Notes: generated from the letters alone by a model not told the origin. A stretch of 64,000 nt of DNA from Chrysophaeum taylorii (GCA_029834535.1 JAQMWT010000010.1:145420-209419); one strand, 5' to 3'; shown: positions 30,189 to 41,612, counted from the stretch's first letter. Translations and numbers: made by a program.

Positions 30189-30774
30189 TGATGATGATGA
30201 TGATGATGGAAGCTGAAGAAGTATTTTATCATAAAAAATTTATTTATCATAAAAAATTCGGCCGCGCGCACGCGCGCACGACGCACCTGGGTGCTTTGTT
30301 TTGTAAACACCCACCTACAAACATCAATCTCCAGGGAGCCTGCGCGAAGGGGAGAGAGAGAGTGCGAGATTTCCTCGGCCGCGGACGGACGACGACCGAG
30401 ATGGCGCTTACGTCGGTCCATTTGAAGTCGCATAATAAGTCCACGCAAGTCGCGGCGGTTGGGCGACACGCGTGCTGCGTTGGGGTAACCGGGGCCGGCC
30501 CGGGGTTATAATAGCTTCGGCGGCGCCAAAGAAGACTCGCGAAGCAGCCGCGAGAGGTCAACGTTAGGGGTGGGTGGGAACCGAGCCCTCTCGGCAGCGG
30601 AAGAGCGTGGTCGCAGTGTCGCCCCGCAATGTGAAACACACATGATCGCAGTGGCCAGAGTGCAGCGACCAAAGTCCGGCACGAGACCGGGTGTCGCATC
30701 AGAAGAACGGCCGTTGGAAAGAAAGCCTGTGGTTGTGAAGTTCGTGCTTCTGAACACTGCAAACACCCACCCCC
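30186..30774. other. Spacer with (GAT)n and (CATAAAAAATT) repeats
   Basis: A (TGA/GAT)n tract starts in the aminotransferase stop codon and runs to ~30209. Two copies of ATCATAAAAAATT at ~30229 and ~30247 may contribute to polyadenylation. The GC-rich 30480-30680 part has no recognised gene. Confidence 0.5.
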
Positions 30775-30945
30775 CGCTCGGCTTTAGGGTCCTTACTACT
30801 AATCGGCTGATGTTTGTCTGTCTGTTTGTCTTTAAAGGTCGACTGCTAAGAGGGGGGAGTGTGTGTGGTGCATACAGGATGTGGGTGGTTTTGTGGGGTA
30901 GGAGGGATGTGCCTGACGGGCGGAGATAAGTATGCGGGACCTGCG
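30775..30945. repeat. Terminal fragment of Helitron-like repeat (H5)
   Basis: Begins GTCCTTACTACTAATCGGCT, has a very short (TCTG)n run, then GTCGACTGCTAAGAGGGGGG and CTGACGGGCGGAGATAAGTA as in H3 and H8. Confidence 0.75.
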
Positions 30946-31279
30946 GCAGGAAAGGATTATGCGCGCTGACTTCTTACCCTGCTTCGACTGTGCCCTCGAC
31001 GTCTCGAGGGTGCCGAGCGAGTTGAGGAGCGCTTCCTTCCTGTCGATCAACCTTCAAACTGCCCACGAGCTTCAATCCGAAGACTCGTGAAATGATTTAT
31101 GGTTGAGATTAGTCGTTTTGACAGGAGTATACGCCTGGCGGCGTAACAAATACGTGCGTCAGGGGTTGAAGTAGAGTCCAGTAAACGGGAAGTGGGGTAG
31201 AGAACTCGATAGGACTAGGGGTAAGGATGGCGGTGTAAGGGTTACCGCCACAGGACCTAGTCGGGGTCATCGCCGAGTT

Positions 31280-31500
31280 GATCCTTAGTACTAATCGACA
31301 GATGTTTGTGTGTCTGTCTGTCTGTCTGTCTGTTTGGCTTTAAATGTCGACTGCTAAGAGGAGGGTGTGTGTGGGGAGCAGGAAGGGTGTAGGTGGGTTT
31401 GTGGGTCTCTCTGTTTGTCTTTAAATGTCGACTGCTAAGAGGGGTGTGTGTGTGGGGAGCATGAAGCATTGAAGGATGTGGGTGGGTTTGTGGGGTTTTG
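31280..31500. repeat. Tandem partial Helitron-like repeats (H6) at the 5' edge of a copia relic
   Basis: CCTTAGTACTAATCGACAGA, a 5-unit TCTG run, CTTTAAATGTCGACTGCTAA and the G/T-rich GAAGG...GGGTTTGTGGG segment, then the last two again. The copia relic starts within the second copy at ~31499. A matching piece follows the relic at 36155-36245. Confidence 0.7.
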
Positions 31501-32620
31501 TGGCATTCCTGGCCATCACAAGAAGGATTGTCGCAAGCGCCACCGCTATTTACTCTCCCAAGCCGCCACCCGCCCTCTTTCTCGTCCCACATACCCAGCT
31601 CGCCCTCGTCCCCAATACCCACCTCGACCCAATCCACCATTCTACCAAAACTATCTCTCCGCCCCCATCCCACTCTTGCCTCCCTCTCAACCCTCTCCGC
31701 CGCTTCTTGCGTTGCCACCCTCCACCACACCCTCTCTCCCGCCTTCCACCGCCATATCCTCCTGACCCATCTCTTTCTGCACCCACCTATCCGTCTTTCA
31801 ATTTCCATCTTTTTTCCATCTCCCCCTCCATTCACCAAGTCCTTTCATCCACCAATGCCCTTACCGCTCCAATGCCCGTACCGCTCTGCTCACCGTCCGT
31901 GAGCGCGATTATCTTCACTTCAGCAATCTTCGCCTCGTTGTCGACGATACAGGTGCCAACGTCAATCTCTTCAATTCCCCTGCAGGTTTTACTGACCTTG
32001 ACAACACTCAACAGCACTCAATCAGTTCGGCTCTCGGCACTGGTTCTGTTTCTGGTTCTGGCACTGCTCACTTAACTTTCCCTTCCATTGGTCCTCTTGA
32101 CAATCGTGGTCTTCCTTCTCCTGCACCCACTCTTTCCGCCCCTCATGGCATCCATGTCGCGTTCCCACATACCCTCATCTCTCCTGGCCTTGGTGACAAA
32201 CGGATTCTTTCTGATCATGCCCTTGAACAAGTTGGTTACGATTGTCCTACGATCCATGATGTTGGCCCTACTCATCCGCAACGAATCTTACGTCACCGCC
32301 AGACGCATCATGTCATTCCTCTGCTTCGTCGCTATGGTCTTCTCTTGATCGTCTGTTGGATCGGCAATACGACCGCTGCGCCCTACGCGGATTTTGTTTC
32401 CCCTTTTGTGGCATTTTCTTCTTGCCCTCGCGTACATGACCCTTGTGCGTTTCCCGTTGTGTCTCAACGTACTCAACTCAATTATGACATTTGGCATGCT
32501 CGTCTGGTCATTATAGCCCTCCCTATATTCGGCGTTTGTCTTCTCTCGCTGTTGGTGCACCGCTTTTCCCAAGCTCCGCGTCTCTTTCTTTTTGTCCTGC
32601 TTGTGCTTTAGGTAAAATGC

Positions 32621-33940
32621 ATGCTGCGCATGTTGGCCAACGTAAACCACATGCATCCACTTCCACCTCTCTTCCTGCCACCGAAATCTTGTCCCGTCCA
32701 CGTGCCGTTGCCCCCTATCTTATTATCCACGCAGACCTCATGTTTACCGGTGTTCCTTCTTTCATTTACCAAGACCGTGCCATCCTTACGTTTGTTGATG
32801 ATCATACGCGTCGCCGCACACGTTACTTTGCCCCCCGCCACGATGCACTTAAGAAGCCAACTCGAACTTTATCTGTCTACTGTGGTTCGCCCCTTTGGGT
32901 ATCGCATAGCCCTCATCTACACAGATCGTGACAAATCTCTTATGGGCCAATTCGAAACCTTATGTCTGGGCAACAACATCGCCATCAAACGGGCTCCTGC
33001 TGCTCAGTCTAAAACTTCCCAGGCGCACGCTTTTTCTGGTGTTGTGGAACGCTCTCATCGCGCAACTGCTGATATTACTCGCACTCTTTTGGTGCATGCG
33101 CACCGTCCACCTGATTTTTGGCGTTGGGCCATGGAAACGGCTGACTTCATCTCCGAGCGCATGCCAAACGCCTCCAACCCTGGTTACATGCCGCCATATG
33201 AAATGCTTCACGAAACCTTGCCCCGCGTCGATTTTCTTCGTGTTTGGGGCTGCCCTGCTGCTATTCTTACTGGCGACAAATGGCCTACCAAAGCTATTAC
33301 AGGCATCTTCATTGGGTATCCGTCTGCAGGACCGGGTTACCGCATTCTGCTTCAACGATCCACCGGTCCCGTCATCCATACTTCTGTTGATGTCGTTTTC
33401 GACGAGAATTTTGCTATGCGTAAGTCCCTGTCCTCCCAACCCCTTCCTCCTCCTCTTGTGGATTCTCGTTTCCCCGACTTATTTTATTATGACCCTCGTT
33501 TGTCTTCCGCTGTTGCTCCCTTGTCTCCTGTTTTTGATGCTCAGGAGCCGGCCTTATCGGGACTGATCACCCCAGAAACAATACCACAACCGTCAGCGGA
33601 CAATACGAAAAGTGCACCATTACGTCGAGCCAAACGGAGCCGACCGCGCAAAGTCGACCAAAGCGCACCAACAACAACTCACAAACCTTCGAACTTCCAT
33701 TCTCGCGTTTGTCCACAACGCAATGTCGATTCTGTTTCCTCCTGTCACTCTCTGTATGTCACTTATTCTAGCTTTCGTTTGTTAGTTCATTATGTCTTCC
33801 TTCCCCTTTGTCTAGCTCATACCCTTGTTGATCCCCCATCTGTCCACGTTCTAATGATTACTCTGCTTCCGATGAAACCTCTCAATATTCTTATATTGAT
33901 GACGGCGCTATCACTTCTACTCATTTACGCGAAGCTTTAG
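32621..33940 (+). pseudogene. Copia integrase core and C-terminus
   Basis: Open frame from ~32830. Before it, in another frame, are the catalytic Asp of HADL and FVDDHTRR. In this frame: IYTDRDKSLMGQF (second Asp region), AFSGVVERSHR (catalytic Glu), WRWAMETADFISERMPN, and the LRVWGCPA ... IGYPSAGPGYRI segment typical of copia integrase ends. At least two frameshifts separate it from the zinc-binding and RT parts. Codon use is AT-richer than host genes. Confidence 0.8.
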
Positions 33941-34914
33941 CTCAAACAAATCCTAAACGTCCTGGCTGGTTCCAAGCCATCGCCAAAGAATATCATTCCC
34001 TCGGTCAGCTCGGTTGCTGGGATGTTGTTCGCGTTCCTTCTACTTTTTCTGGCAACATCTGCACTTTAAAGTGGGTCCCCCGCAAGAAGTGTGAATCTGG
34101 CCGCTTCAAATCGTACAAGGCTCGCCTCGTTGTCCGTGGTTACACCCAGGTTCACGGCATTGATTATCACGATACGTATTCTCCAGTTGCCAACATTGTC
34201 ACCATACGGCTCTTTCTCACCTTTGTTGCTGTTCACGACTGGGATTTGCATTCGTTGGATGTCAGCTCCGCTTTTATCCAAGCTCCCATTGACGAAGACA
34301 TCTATGTCTGGCCACCCGAAGGCTATGCTCCTCGCCAACCCACAGATGGTTCCAAACTCGTTTACAACCTCCGTCGTTCTTGGTATGGTTGCAAACAAGC
34401 TTGTCGTAATTGGTGGCTTTCTTTGGAACGCTTCCTTGTCAATGATTGCGGCTTCGTCCGCGGATCTGGTGACACTTGCAGTTACAAGCTCGTGCTTAAT
34501 TCTCTCGTCGTTCTCCGTCTCGTTCTTGTCGTTGATGATCTTCTTGTGGCGCAACCTCGTCATTGCCTTGGCCATAACCAAGCCTTCTTCCTCCGTTTCA
34601 AAGCCTTCACTGATGTCAACGAGCTCGATCTTCACACTTACTTTGGTCTCCGCATTACGCGTGATCGCGCACGTCGCACGCTCGCTATCGACCAATCGCA
34701 TGCTATCCGTGAAATCCTCACCGAACATCGCTTCATCAACAGTAAACCAGAATTGACTCCCGCTCCCAAAGGTCTTCATCTTTCTGCGGCTGATTGTCCT
34801 GTACCTGGCTCCCCCGATCACGTCTTCATGGCACGCATCCCTTTTCGTCGTATTGTTGGATGTGTTTTGTTTATTTCTGTTATGACTCGCCCTGATATCA
34901 CTTGGTCCGTCAAT
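33940..34914 (+). pseudogene. Copia reverse transcriptase
   Basis: Nearly complete RT in one frame: WFQAIAKEYHSLGQLGCWDV, SYKARLVVRGYTQVHGIDYH, LHSLDVSSAFIQAPIDEDIY (first catalytic Asp), LRRSWYGCKQA, VLVVDDLLVAQ (YVDD box as VVDD, both Asp present), LHTYFGLRI. It ends at TWSVN, where a LINE is inserted; the frame resumes on the other side with QCARFTHNPGKPHW. No ATG of its own; part of a polyprotein. Confidence 0.85.
34905..34914. repeat. Target-site duplication, left (LINE in copia RT)
   Basis: GTCCGTCAAT, repeated exactly at 35289-35298 on the other side of the LINE fragment. Confidence 0.9.
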
Positions 34915-35288
34915 CTAACTAACTAACTAACTTCAGACCTCTCCCGAGCATGGGAGCCAGGCCGGACCGACAGGTGCCAGTCCGGAATCACGGGCCTGTA
35001 GACGAGGAGCGCCGAAAGGTCGGTCGGCGGAGAGTGACCATCAAGCTTGTCGCCATGCGACGAGGAGTCCGCGATGTGACTGACAACCAACTCGTCGATA
35101 ACCTTCCGTCTTCGCCCCCCGGCCATACCCCGTCCCACTGCGAACGTTCCGGCTGCCAACCGGCCCGCCCGGGAGGCGAATAGGTGCCAACCTACGCCGG
35201 GAGGGCGGATGCCCTCGCAAGGCTCAGGATTCATGAGGCACCGTCCTCCATCGCAACCGCAGTCGGCGATCAGGGTAAGGGTAGAAGT
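34915..35288 (-). mobile_element. 5'-truncated LINE fragment with (TTAG)n tail
   Basis: 374 bp inserted inside the copia RT. On the minus strand it ends GGGAGAGGTCTGAAG(TTAG)n, the same 3' end as the insertions at 48.37-49.09 and 58.74-58.99 kb. It is non-coding 3' UTR only. A 10-bp duplication GTCCGTCAAT flanks it, and removing the insertion plus one duplicate restores the RT frame. Confidence 0.9.
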
Positions 35289-35298
35289 GTCCGTCAAT

Positions 35299-35881
35299 CA
35301 GTGTGCGCGTTTTACACACAATCCTGGTAAACCCCACTGGTACGCTTTATCTCATACCCTCCGTTATCTCAATGGTTCTCAAGATCTTGCCCTTGTTCTT
35401 GGTCTCGATTCTACCCTTCGTCTCTGTGGTTATTCCGACTCCACCTGGGCCGACGACCCTGATGACCGCCACTCCACTACTGGCTTTTGTTTTCTCCCTT
35501 GCTGGCTCTATGATAGCCTACTGCTCACGTTCGCTGTACCTCCTCGCCCGCTCCTCTTTTGAAGCTAAATTGCTCGCTCTTTACGCCGCTACTGCTGAGC
35601 TCTCTTGGCTTCTCAAACTTTTTGATGACTTTGATCTCCCTCGTCACACGGTACCAATGTACGTCGATAACAGCACCACCGTCACCCAAGTCCGTCTCCA
35701 ATGTCTCACGAGGCGCACCCGCCATATTGACATTCGCTTTTACAGCACCGCCGAATATCATCGCAATCGCATCATCGATCTCCAACACATTCCCCGCCTT
35801 GACAACCCTAGCGATATCTTCACTCGCAGTACGGAAGCTACTCCATTCCTCCGGCTTCGTGCTCGTTACCTCACCTCGTGA
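35299..35881 (+). pseudogene. Copia RT end and RNase H
   Basis: FTHNPGKPHWYALSHTLRYL, LCGYSDSTWADDPDDRHSTTG (RNase H start), then after one frameshift EAKLLALYAATAELSWLLKL, VPMYVDNSTT, RRTRHIDIRFY and LQHIPRLDNPSDIFTRS at the end (standard 'ADxxTK' type terminus). Same element as the upstream RT. Confidence 0.85.
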
Positions 35882-36154
35882 CTTCGTCCGACAACTCCTG
35901 TCTTTTTCTGCCACAATGCCTCTCCTGACGTCTTTTTCCACCTTTCAGCTTCTCCTTTGTGAGCGTCTCACTTACCCCCTTTTTTTTCCCCTTTTCTTTC
36001 TTTTCCAGCACCTGTGTGACGGCCTCACTTTCCCCTTTTTCCTTTTCTTTCTTTTCCAGCACCTGTGTGAGGAAGCTATGACACTTACCCCTGCACCTCG
36101 TATCCAGTATCCCTACGTCACTCCCTTATCGCTAGTGTAACGCCCCATTCCAGT

Positions 36155-36248
36155 TGTCTTTAAATGTCGACTGCTAAGAGGGGGGTGTGTGTGGGGAGCA
36201 TGAAGGATGTGGGTGGGTTTGTGGGGTATGAGGGATGTGCCTGACGGT
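36155..36248. repeat. Fragment of Helitron-like repeat (H7) at the 3' edge of the copia relic
   Basis: CTTTAAATGTCGACTGCTAA and the G/T-rich segment to ATGAGGGATGTGCCTGACGG, in the same orientation as H6. Confidence 0.75.
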
Positions 36249-36444
36249 TCCAGTTGTCACATACCTGTTTAGGTCAACATGACGAGGCTAAAGGATTGCT
36301 GTCCTTACTACAAATATGTGTACCCCCTCTTAATGTCCGTCGACAGCCAGCGTAAACCCTTGCTTTCATTACCGAGACAGGTTAAGGATTGCGGATGTTG
36401 GACCGTTTCCAGCACCAGAGGAGTGACGGAGAGACACGACGCTC

Positions 36445-36665
36445 CCACACCACAGGCGTCCGCATCTGCTGGCTATCCGCATCTGCTGGCTATCCGTGTC
36501 CGCTGGGTGTCCGCATCCGCTGGGTGTCCGCATCCGCAGGGTGTCCGCATCCGCGGGGTGTCCGCGTCCGCAGGTGTCCGCGTCCGCAGGGTGTCCGCAT
36601 CCGCAGGTCCGCTGGTCGCGGATACTTGCGGACACGGTCCAAATCCGCTGGTCGGATGCGGACAC
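36445..36665. repeat. G/C-rich minisatellite (GTCCGCATCCGC-type units)
   Basis: Variable units of about 10-17 bp built on TGTCCGC(A/G)TCCGC(A/T)GG. It runs directly into the gypsy element. Open in several frames because of the lack of stop codons, but not a credible coding region. Confidence 0.85.
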
Positions 36666-36689
36666 GATACGCGTCCGTGAGCTTCTTTA

Positions 36690-37502
36690 CTTCGACGACT
36701 TGGGGAGTCCCTACAGTTGCACCTTCTCAAGTTCGAACAGCGATGCCTATGAAGTGATAGCCTATGCTGCGCGCACGATGAAGGTCGAGCCTGGGCGCAT
36801 TTACTGCGTGCCAGTCGCTCTTTCAGAGCCCATGGAAACCGGGCATGTTTTCGTTGCTACGTCTTCTGGATACGAGCAACTTGGGGTAGTCGATGGAATG
36901 TGTTCTTCTCCTGAGGATCATGACAGGTTCGCAGCTCGAGTGGCGATATCCTCTACCCAGGATGTGCCGACCGTGATCACTCAAGGTGAAGTCCTTGCTT
37001 TGGGCGATATTGTTCGTTTTGATGACGAGCTGAATGCTGAGACGGTCGACGATTTAACGAAGGATGGTGAAGCCGAATCTAACAAGGCTAACCTATCATT
37101 CAGTGTTTCGGTCGCAAGCCATCTTACTCAAGGCAATGTGGCTCCCGTACTGATGCTTTTGAGCTCAGTGCAGAAGGCGTCTCCTTCTGCCGATAAGAAG
37201 AAGAATTCTCGTCAAGAATCGCTCGGTAACGACGATTTCGACCGACGAACTGACGAGGAGGAAAAGAAATGCCGAGAAGTTACAGAATGCGAGATTCGCC
37301 GAAGGTTTGAAAATGTCCACTGGGTGCCGATCACGTATCGCAAGGTTGTGATGCTCTTCAGCGGCGCCGGAGGAAGTACTTTAGGATTGCAACGAGCGAA
37401 CGAGTTGTGCGGGATGTCGTTTCGAGTCGTCCTTGCTCTTGACTCGTCAACAGCTGCCAACAAGGTTCATCAGAAGAATTTCCCGAAGATACCTGTGGTT
37501 CT
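36690..37502 (+). pseudogene. Gypsy post-protease domain and N-terminal half of DNA methyltransferase
   Basis: Residues translated from 36730 (YEVIAYAARTMKVEPGRIYC ... VVDGMCSS ... PTVITQGEVLALGDIV) resemble the beta-rich domain that follows the protease in many gypsy polyproteins (PxxxxxxxV ... NxxxxxVxLxxGxxIG). After a charged linker comes RKVVMLFSGAGGSTLGLQRA, methyltransferase motif I (FSGxGG, S-adenosylmethionine binding), then FRVVLALDSSTAANKVHQKN, motif II/III region with the acidic residue and the xxxNFP ending. The frame is cut by the LTR at ~37503. Confidence 0.8.
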
Positions 37503-37904
37503 CCAGAGCGCTACACTATTACGTGTACGACACTGGAACACCTCACTCCTTTCACACCTATCTCCACTCGAGGGTTTTCTCTTCGCAATACGGCTTTCCC
37601 TCTTTCCTCCCTTACCCTTCCGCCACTATTACTCTCAGATTATGAAGAATTAAATCTGCAGTTCACTTCCAACAAGGAGTAGACCTCCAGGTGCGTACCG
37701 TCAGGTGTGGGGTTGTCTGTTTAATTAATGGAGGCTTCATTCCTCATTGTCAGTGTGAACGCTTCTATGGGACCTAATGTCCTTAAGGAGTTAGGGCCTA
37801 AATCCCTACCTTGTGTAGTAGCATGTGACAAGCGGAATGGTCTGTACACGCCTTAGACTGCACGCAGTCCCTACCATGTACCCGGAGAGGGTCAAATCTC
37901 TCCA
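37503..37904 (+). repeat. LTR (L2) inserted in the gypsy methyltransferase
   Basis: ~400 bp, same family as L1, L3, L4. On the left the methyltransferase reads PVVLQ up to CTCCAGA and on the right resumes with CTCCAGATTCAG (IQHTLCGRY); the shared CTCCAGA may be, or include, the target duplication, though the LTR also begins with similar bases. Flanks show no other element sequence, so this is a solo LTR. Confidence 0.85.
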
Positions 37905-37905
37905 G

Positions 37906-38325
37906 ATTCAGCACACGCTCTGCGGACGATATGACTCGACCCTCCGATTGATCAAGGCTTATTTGCCTGAAGCGGAATGGTCATCGTCAATTTGCATGGC
38001 GTCTCCACCCTGCGTTCATTCAGCACTCTGCAACTCGACATCCAGAGATGCTGGCAGGGGAGTTACGGCCACTAATTGGACGATGAAGCTGTGCAAAATG
38101 GCTGGCTTCATGATGTGGCTGATTGAACAGGAGGCGTCCATTATTTTTTATATAGCGCGCTTACACCCTTACGTGTACGTCGTCAATTTTCATGATATCA
38201 CGCACTCTGATGAGCTCTCGCGTGCGATTGCTGGTTTCCAGTCACCCACTGCACTTGCAAGAGGCTCCGAAGACATGTGCGAATATGCAACAATAATTTG
38301 CTGCAGCTTTAGGTTACGCTCATGA
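37906..38325 (+). pseudogene. C5-cytosine DNA methyltransferase, middle part (PPC motif)
   Basis: In one frame: YLPEAEWSSSICMASPPCVH, motif IV with the catalytic Cys in Pro-Pro-Cys, followed by the LCNSTSRDAGRG loop, KLCKMAGFMMWLIEQEASII corresponding to motif VI (the E-N-V segment, here E-Q-E, so altered), then VYVVNFHDITHSDELSRAIA and a degraded end. The family transfers a methyl group from S-adenosylmethionine to C5 of cytosine in DNA. The motif VIII region (QxRxR) cannot be seen clearly. The enzyme is broken by the LTR and by stops near 38325. Confidence 0.8.
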
Positions 38326-39281
38326 ACGCCACCTGCTCCAGCTGAATCATCTCGGCTCGTTCCGATAAGCAACATATACGGCTTACACCGCTACGCGAGT
38401 TCCTCTTCGTTTGGGACCGCATCGCTCGGACACTCGGCCTTTGACTCTCGAGATGACGGCCGAGTTGCTCACGATGCCGCTGGACCATGATTGGGCTAGC
38501 TTGTATAAGACAGATTCGTTCAAACATTTAGCGTCGCGCGGCGCATCCTTCCATGGCACATCGAACTTTTCTTCGTATTTGAACCTCACCTCAGGGTGGC
38601 TCTTATTGATCTTTTCACCTTTGACGCGCACATTCGGCTCGCTCCTTACTTTCGGCTCCTGTTCATGTTCAGGATCCGGCGGAACGTCCACTTTTGATTG
38701 TCGGGGGGGGGCAGCAGAAAAAGCGTGAGCCGTCCCCGCGCATCTGTTTGAAGCGGAAGCATAGGCACTTCTGGCGGCTCCCATTTAGTGGGATCCTGGA
38801 GATCATCTTTTGACACCCACTTAACGACACGAGTGCGCGTATTTGACAGTGGAATCTGTACGTGATGAAGGGTGGTGTCGGAAATTCGCAAATACTGCTC
38901 AAAGGATCGATCTGTCGGGCTCAACGCGGTCGGCATGACTTCGCCACTTTGGCGGACACCTCTGGTCACGGAGTTGTGCAGATCGACTGCTAAAATCGCA
39001 AGAGTGTCTGGGGGGACGACAGACGCGGACGGTGTACCGTTACCGCAGACTCCGGAGCACGTCAAGGACAATGAGGCGATGAAAGTCGTAACTCTGACGA
39101 AGGAAGAAGTCGAAAAGGTTGTTCGAGAACTGGGAATTCCCGACAACCTGGATGAGGATGCGAAGATGATGTTGAGCCACTGCGTGCAATACGCGTGGGC
39201 CTTTTTTGATCCGATTATGAGACCCGTGGACTCGCCACCGGTTTCTCTACGATTAAAGACGCAAACCCACGACCGATCAAG

Positions 39282-40691
39282 ATGACGCCTTATATGTTGA
39301 CGCCAGCAAAGCTCGAGTGTCTCATAAAGCAGATCACTGAGTGGTGTCGCGATGGAGTCATCCGACCGGCGAACTCTCCGTGGGGATTCCCTGTACTGAT
39401 GCTGCCTAAGAAGGGAGCAGAGGCCGGGACGTCGAATGCTTTTCGAGCTGCAGTTGACTTGCGTCAGCTCAATGATCAGCTGGTCAATGACAGTTGGCCG
39501 AATATTCGTCAGGATGATGCTTTGGCTTTTCTTGCCACGCGCCGTTGGCGGACGTGCATTGATATTCGATGGGGTTATCATAACCTACGTTTGGACGCCG
39601 CCGCTCAGGACGCTGTTACGATGGTCAGTCCACTTGGAGCCCATAGTTTCTTGCGATTGCCTCTAGGAGTAAAAACAGCACGAGCTCTCTTTTGTAAGCA
39701 GATGGCTAGCGATTTGTCCACATGGATGTATAAGGACTTGGTCGCGTTTGTCGACGATATTATGATGGTATCGGATGAACTCCACCGACATTTACAAGTC
39801 TTGATTGAAGTGCTGTGCCATTTAGCGCAGCGAGGATATAGTGAACGAACTTCGAAGTTCAACCTCCTCAAAGACGAAATCGAGTTTTTGGGACACATTT
39901 CGACTCCGGAAGGCTCGAAGCCGAATCCCAAGACGTTAGAAGCGTTGCAGAAGGTGCCGATTCCCAGTACGTTGCCGAACACGTCCCCGAAGACCCAGAT
40001 TCGATGTTTCATCGGCATGAGCAACTATTGCCGCCGATATGTGAAGATTTATTCGAAGATTGTGGAGCCGCTGAGGCGATTGTGTCTTGGAGACGTTAAG
40101 TTTGAGTGGACGCCTGAGTGCCAAAAGGCATGGGACACGATCATCGAAGCTTTGGTGGACTCTCGCGGAGTTTATCATCCTGACTACGATCTTCCTTTTC
40201 AGATCCGCTCGGATGCTTCCAAGGATGGTCTGGGCGCGTATCTTTTTCAGCTCGTGGATGTCAATGACGAAACCGGCAAGGTGACACGAGAGGAACGAGT
40301 AATTGAGTATTGGAGCCGAGGTGTGCCGAAAGAGATGCGGAACTATGAGCCTCGCCGGCTAGAGCTACTGGCGGTTGTTCTTTCTCTTGAGCATTTCCGC
40401 TCGTATATCGAAGGTCACAGGACGATCCTTGAAACGGATCATCGCAACTTGACGTTTGTACGAAAGGCGAAGCACTCGTCTGGGCAGTTGGCTCGATGGG
40501 CGATGCGGCTCGCCGATTTTGATCCTGAGTTGGGTTACAAACCAGGAAAGTCGCCGGGAATGAGTATCCCTGACTGTCTCTCTCGCAATCCTATAGAACA
40601 TGTCATCGAGACGGTTGAGTTTGGTGAACCCTTGAACCACGCATATATATATGTATCTAGTGTGCCAAAAACTTCCTCGCCCTGTCGATGA
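39282..40691 (+). pseudogene. Gypsy reverse transcriptase-RNase H
   Basis: 469-codon frame covering a complete Ty3/gypsy RT-RH: PYMLTPAKLECLIKQITEW, GVIRPANSPWGFPVLMLPKK, FRAAVDLRQLNDQLV, CIDIRWGYHNLRL, FLRLPLGVKTARALFCKQM, LVAFVDDIMMVSDEL (YVDD box as FVDD, both Asp intact), FLGHISTPEGSKPNP, MSNYCRRYVKIYSKIVEPL, then RNase H: FQIRSDASKDGLGAYLFQ, ELLAVVLSLEHFRSYIEGHR, LETDHRNLTFVRKAK. RT itself appears uninterrupted. It joins the upstream linker by a one-base shift near 39250 and the integrase by another near 40650, within an (AT)n stretch. Confidence 0.9.
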
Positions 40692-40699
40692 TGAAGGAG

Positions 40700-41612
40700 T
40701 ACCTTTAGCTGGGTGCCACGTCATTCTGTCGTTTGTTACGACTGAGTTACCTGTGGAGGAAGAAGACGAGGATCTCGATGATCCGATGCAATTGGTCACG
40801 TTTCATGCTACGAGACAACGTCAGAAGCAACGTCTGCAGACCCAACCTAGTATTTTCCGTGATGCCGATGAATACCAAGAGTACATCGACAAGATCCCGG
40901 ATAATACTTTGGAAGAGATAGCCAAAGAGCAGATCACTGATGCTACTTGCGAGGACATTCGCTATCGCATGGCTCAGGGCCATTCTCTTCGTCGGTACGG
41001 AGCCAACTATCGCTATCAAGTGGTGAAAGGAGTTCTCTACCGTGCCGCACCTGACTTGCACCCGATGATAGTCGCACCCCGAACTTTACGGACGATCATC
41101 ATCCGATTGTACCATGACACGCCTCTCAATCGTGGTCACATGGGTCGTCAAAGTACAGTGCAATCGATACTTGAACGTTTTTGGTGGCCCCACATGTCTA
41201 ATGAGGTGGGTGCTTATATTGCTGGTTGCATAGTGTGCAAGAAAGCTCGCACGCCTGAACCAAAGAGAGCAGGTCTTCTTCAGCAACCAGTAAATGATGG
41301 TGATTGCGCCCTCCTTTGTATGGATTTGTTAGGACTTTTGCCCAGTGCTGGTCCCGATACATATCTGATCATATTATTTGATCCATTTTCTCATTTCTTG
41401 ATTCTTGACGTACTACACCATAAGACTGCTGAATCAATCCTCGAGTCTTTTGTCGCGAATATATTACTCAAGGGTTATCTACCTCAGAGGATTCGTACCG
41501 ACAATGGGAAAGAGTTCGTCAAAAAATTGATGGAAGAGTTTTGTCATCTCTTCAATGTTCGGTATAGTACCACGATTCCGTATCATGCTCAGGCTAATCC
41601 TGCGGAAGGGTC
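40700..41612 (+). pseudogene. Gypsy integrase, zinc-binding and core domains
   Basis: Zinc domain LYHDTPLNRGHMG ... FWWPHMSNEVGAYIAGCIVCKKAR (H-H-C-C), core starting at LLCMDLLGLLP (first Asp), then RIRTDNGKEFVKKL (second Asp) and PYHAQANPAE, after which the frame breaks about where the catalytic Glu is expected. An acidic linker (VEEEDEDLDD) separates it from RNase H. Confidence 0.88.

Larger units (their letters stand above)
31500..35881 (+). mobile_element. Ty1/copia pol relic (zinc-knuckle end of gag to RNase H)
   Basis: Order of domains, in shifting frames: CGIPGHHKKDC zinc-knuckle remnant (31.5 kb); degraded protease region; pre-integrase domain with WHARLGHYSPP split by a frameshift and C..C..GKMHAAH (32.5-32.65 kb); integrase with HADLMF, FVDDHT and GVVERSHR (32.7-33.4 kb); RT 33.94-34.92 kb; RNase H 35.3-35.88 kb. 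A LINE fragment interrupts it at 34915-35288. No LTRs are recognised; the left edge is truncated inside a Helitron-like repeat. Not of the third-ORF family. Confidence 0.85.

Noticed and set aside
30480-30690. Structured small RNA (snRNA or SRP RNA) in a GC-rich stretch
   Set aside because: No diagnostic motif of U1-U6, SRP or RNase P RNA was found.
36279-36680. Ala/Ser/Arg repeat ORFs before the gypsy element
   Set aside because: Translation of a GC-rich minisatellite; no start context and no continuation as a protein family, except that one frame runs into the gypsy polyprotein by chance.
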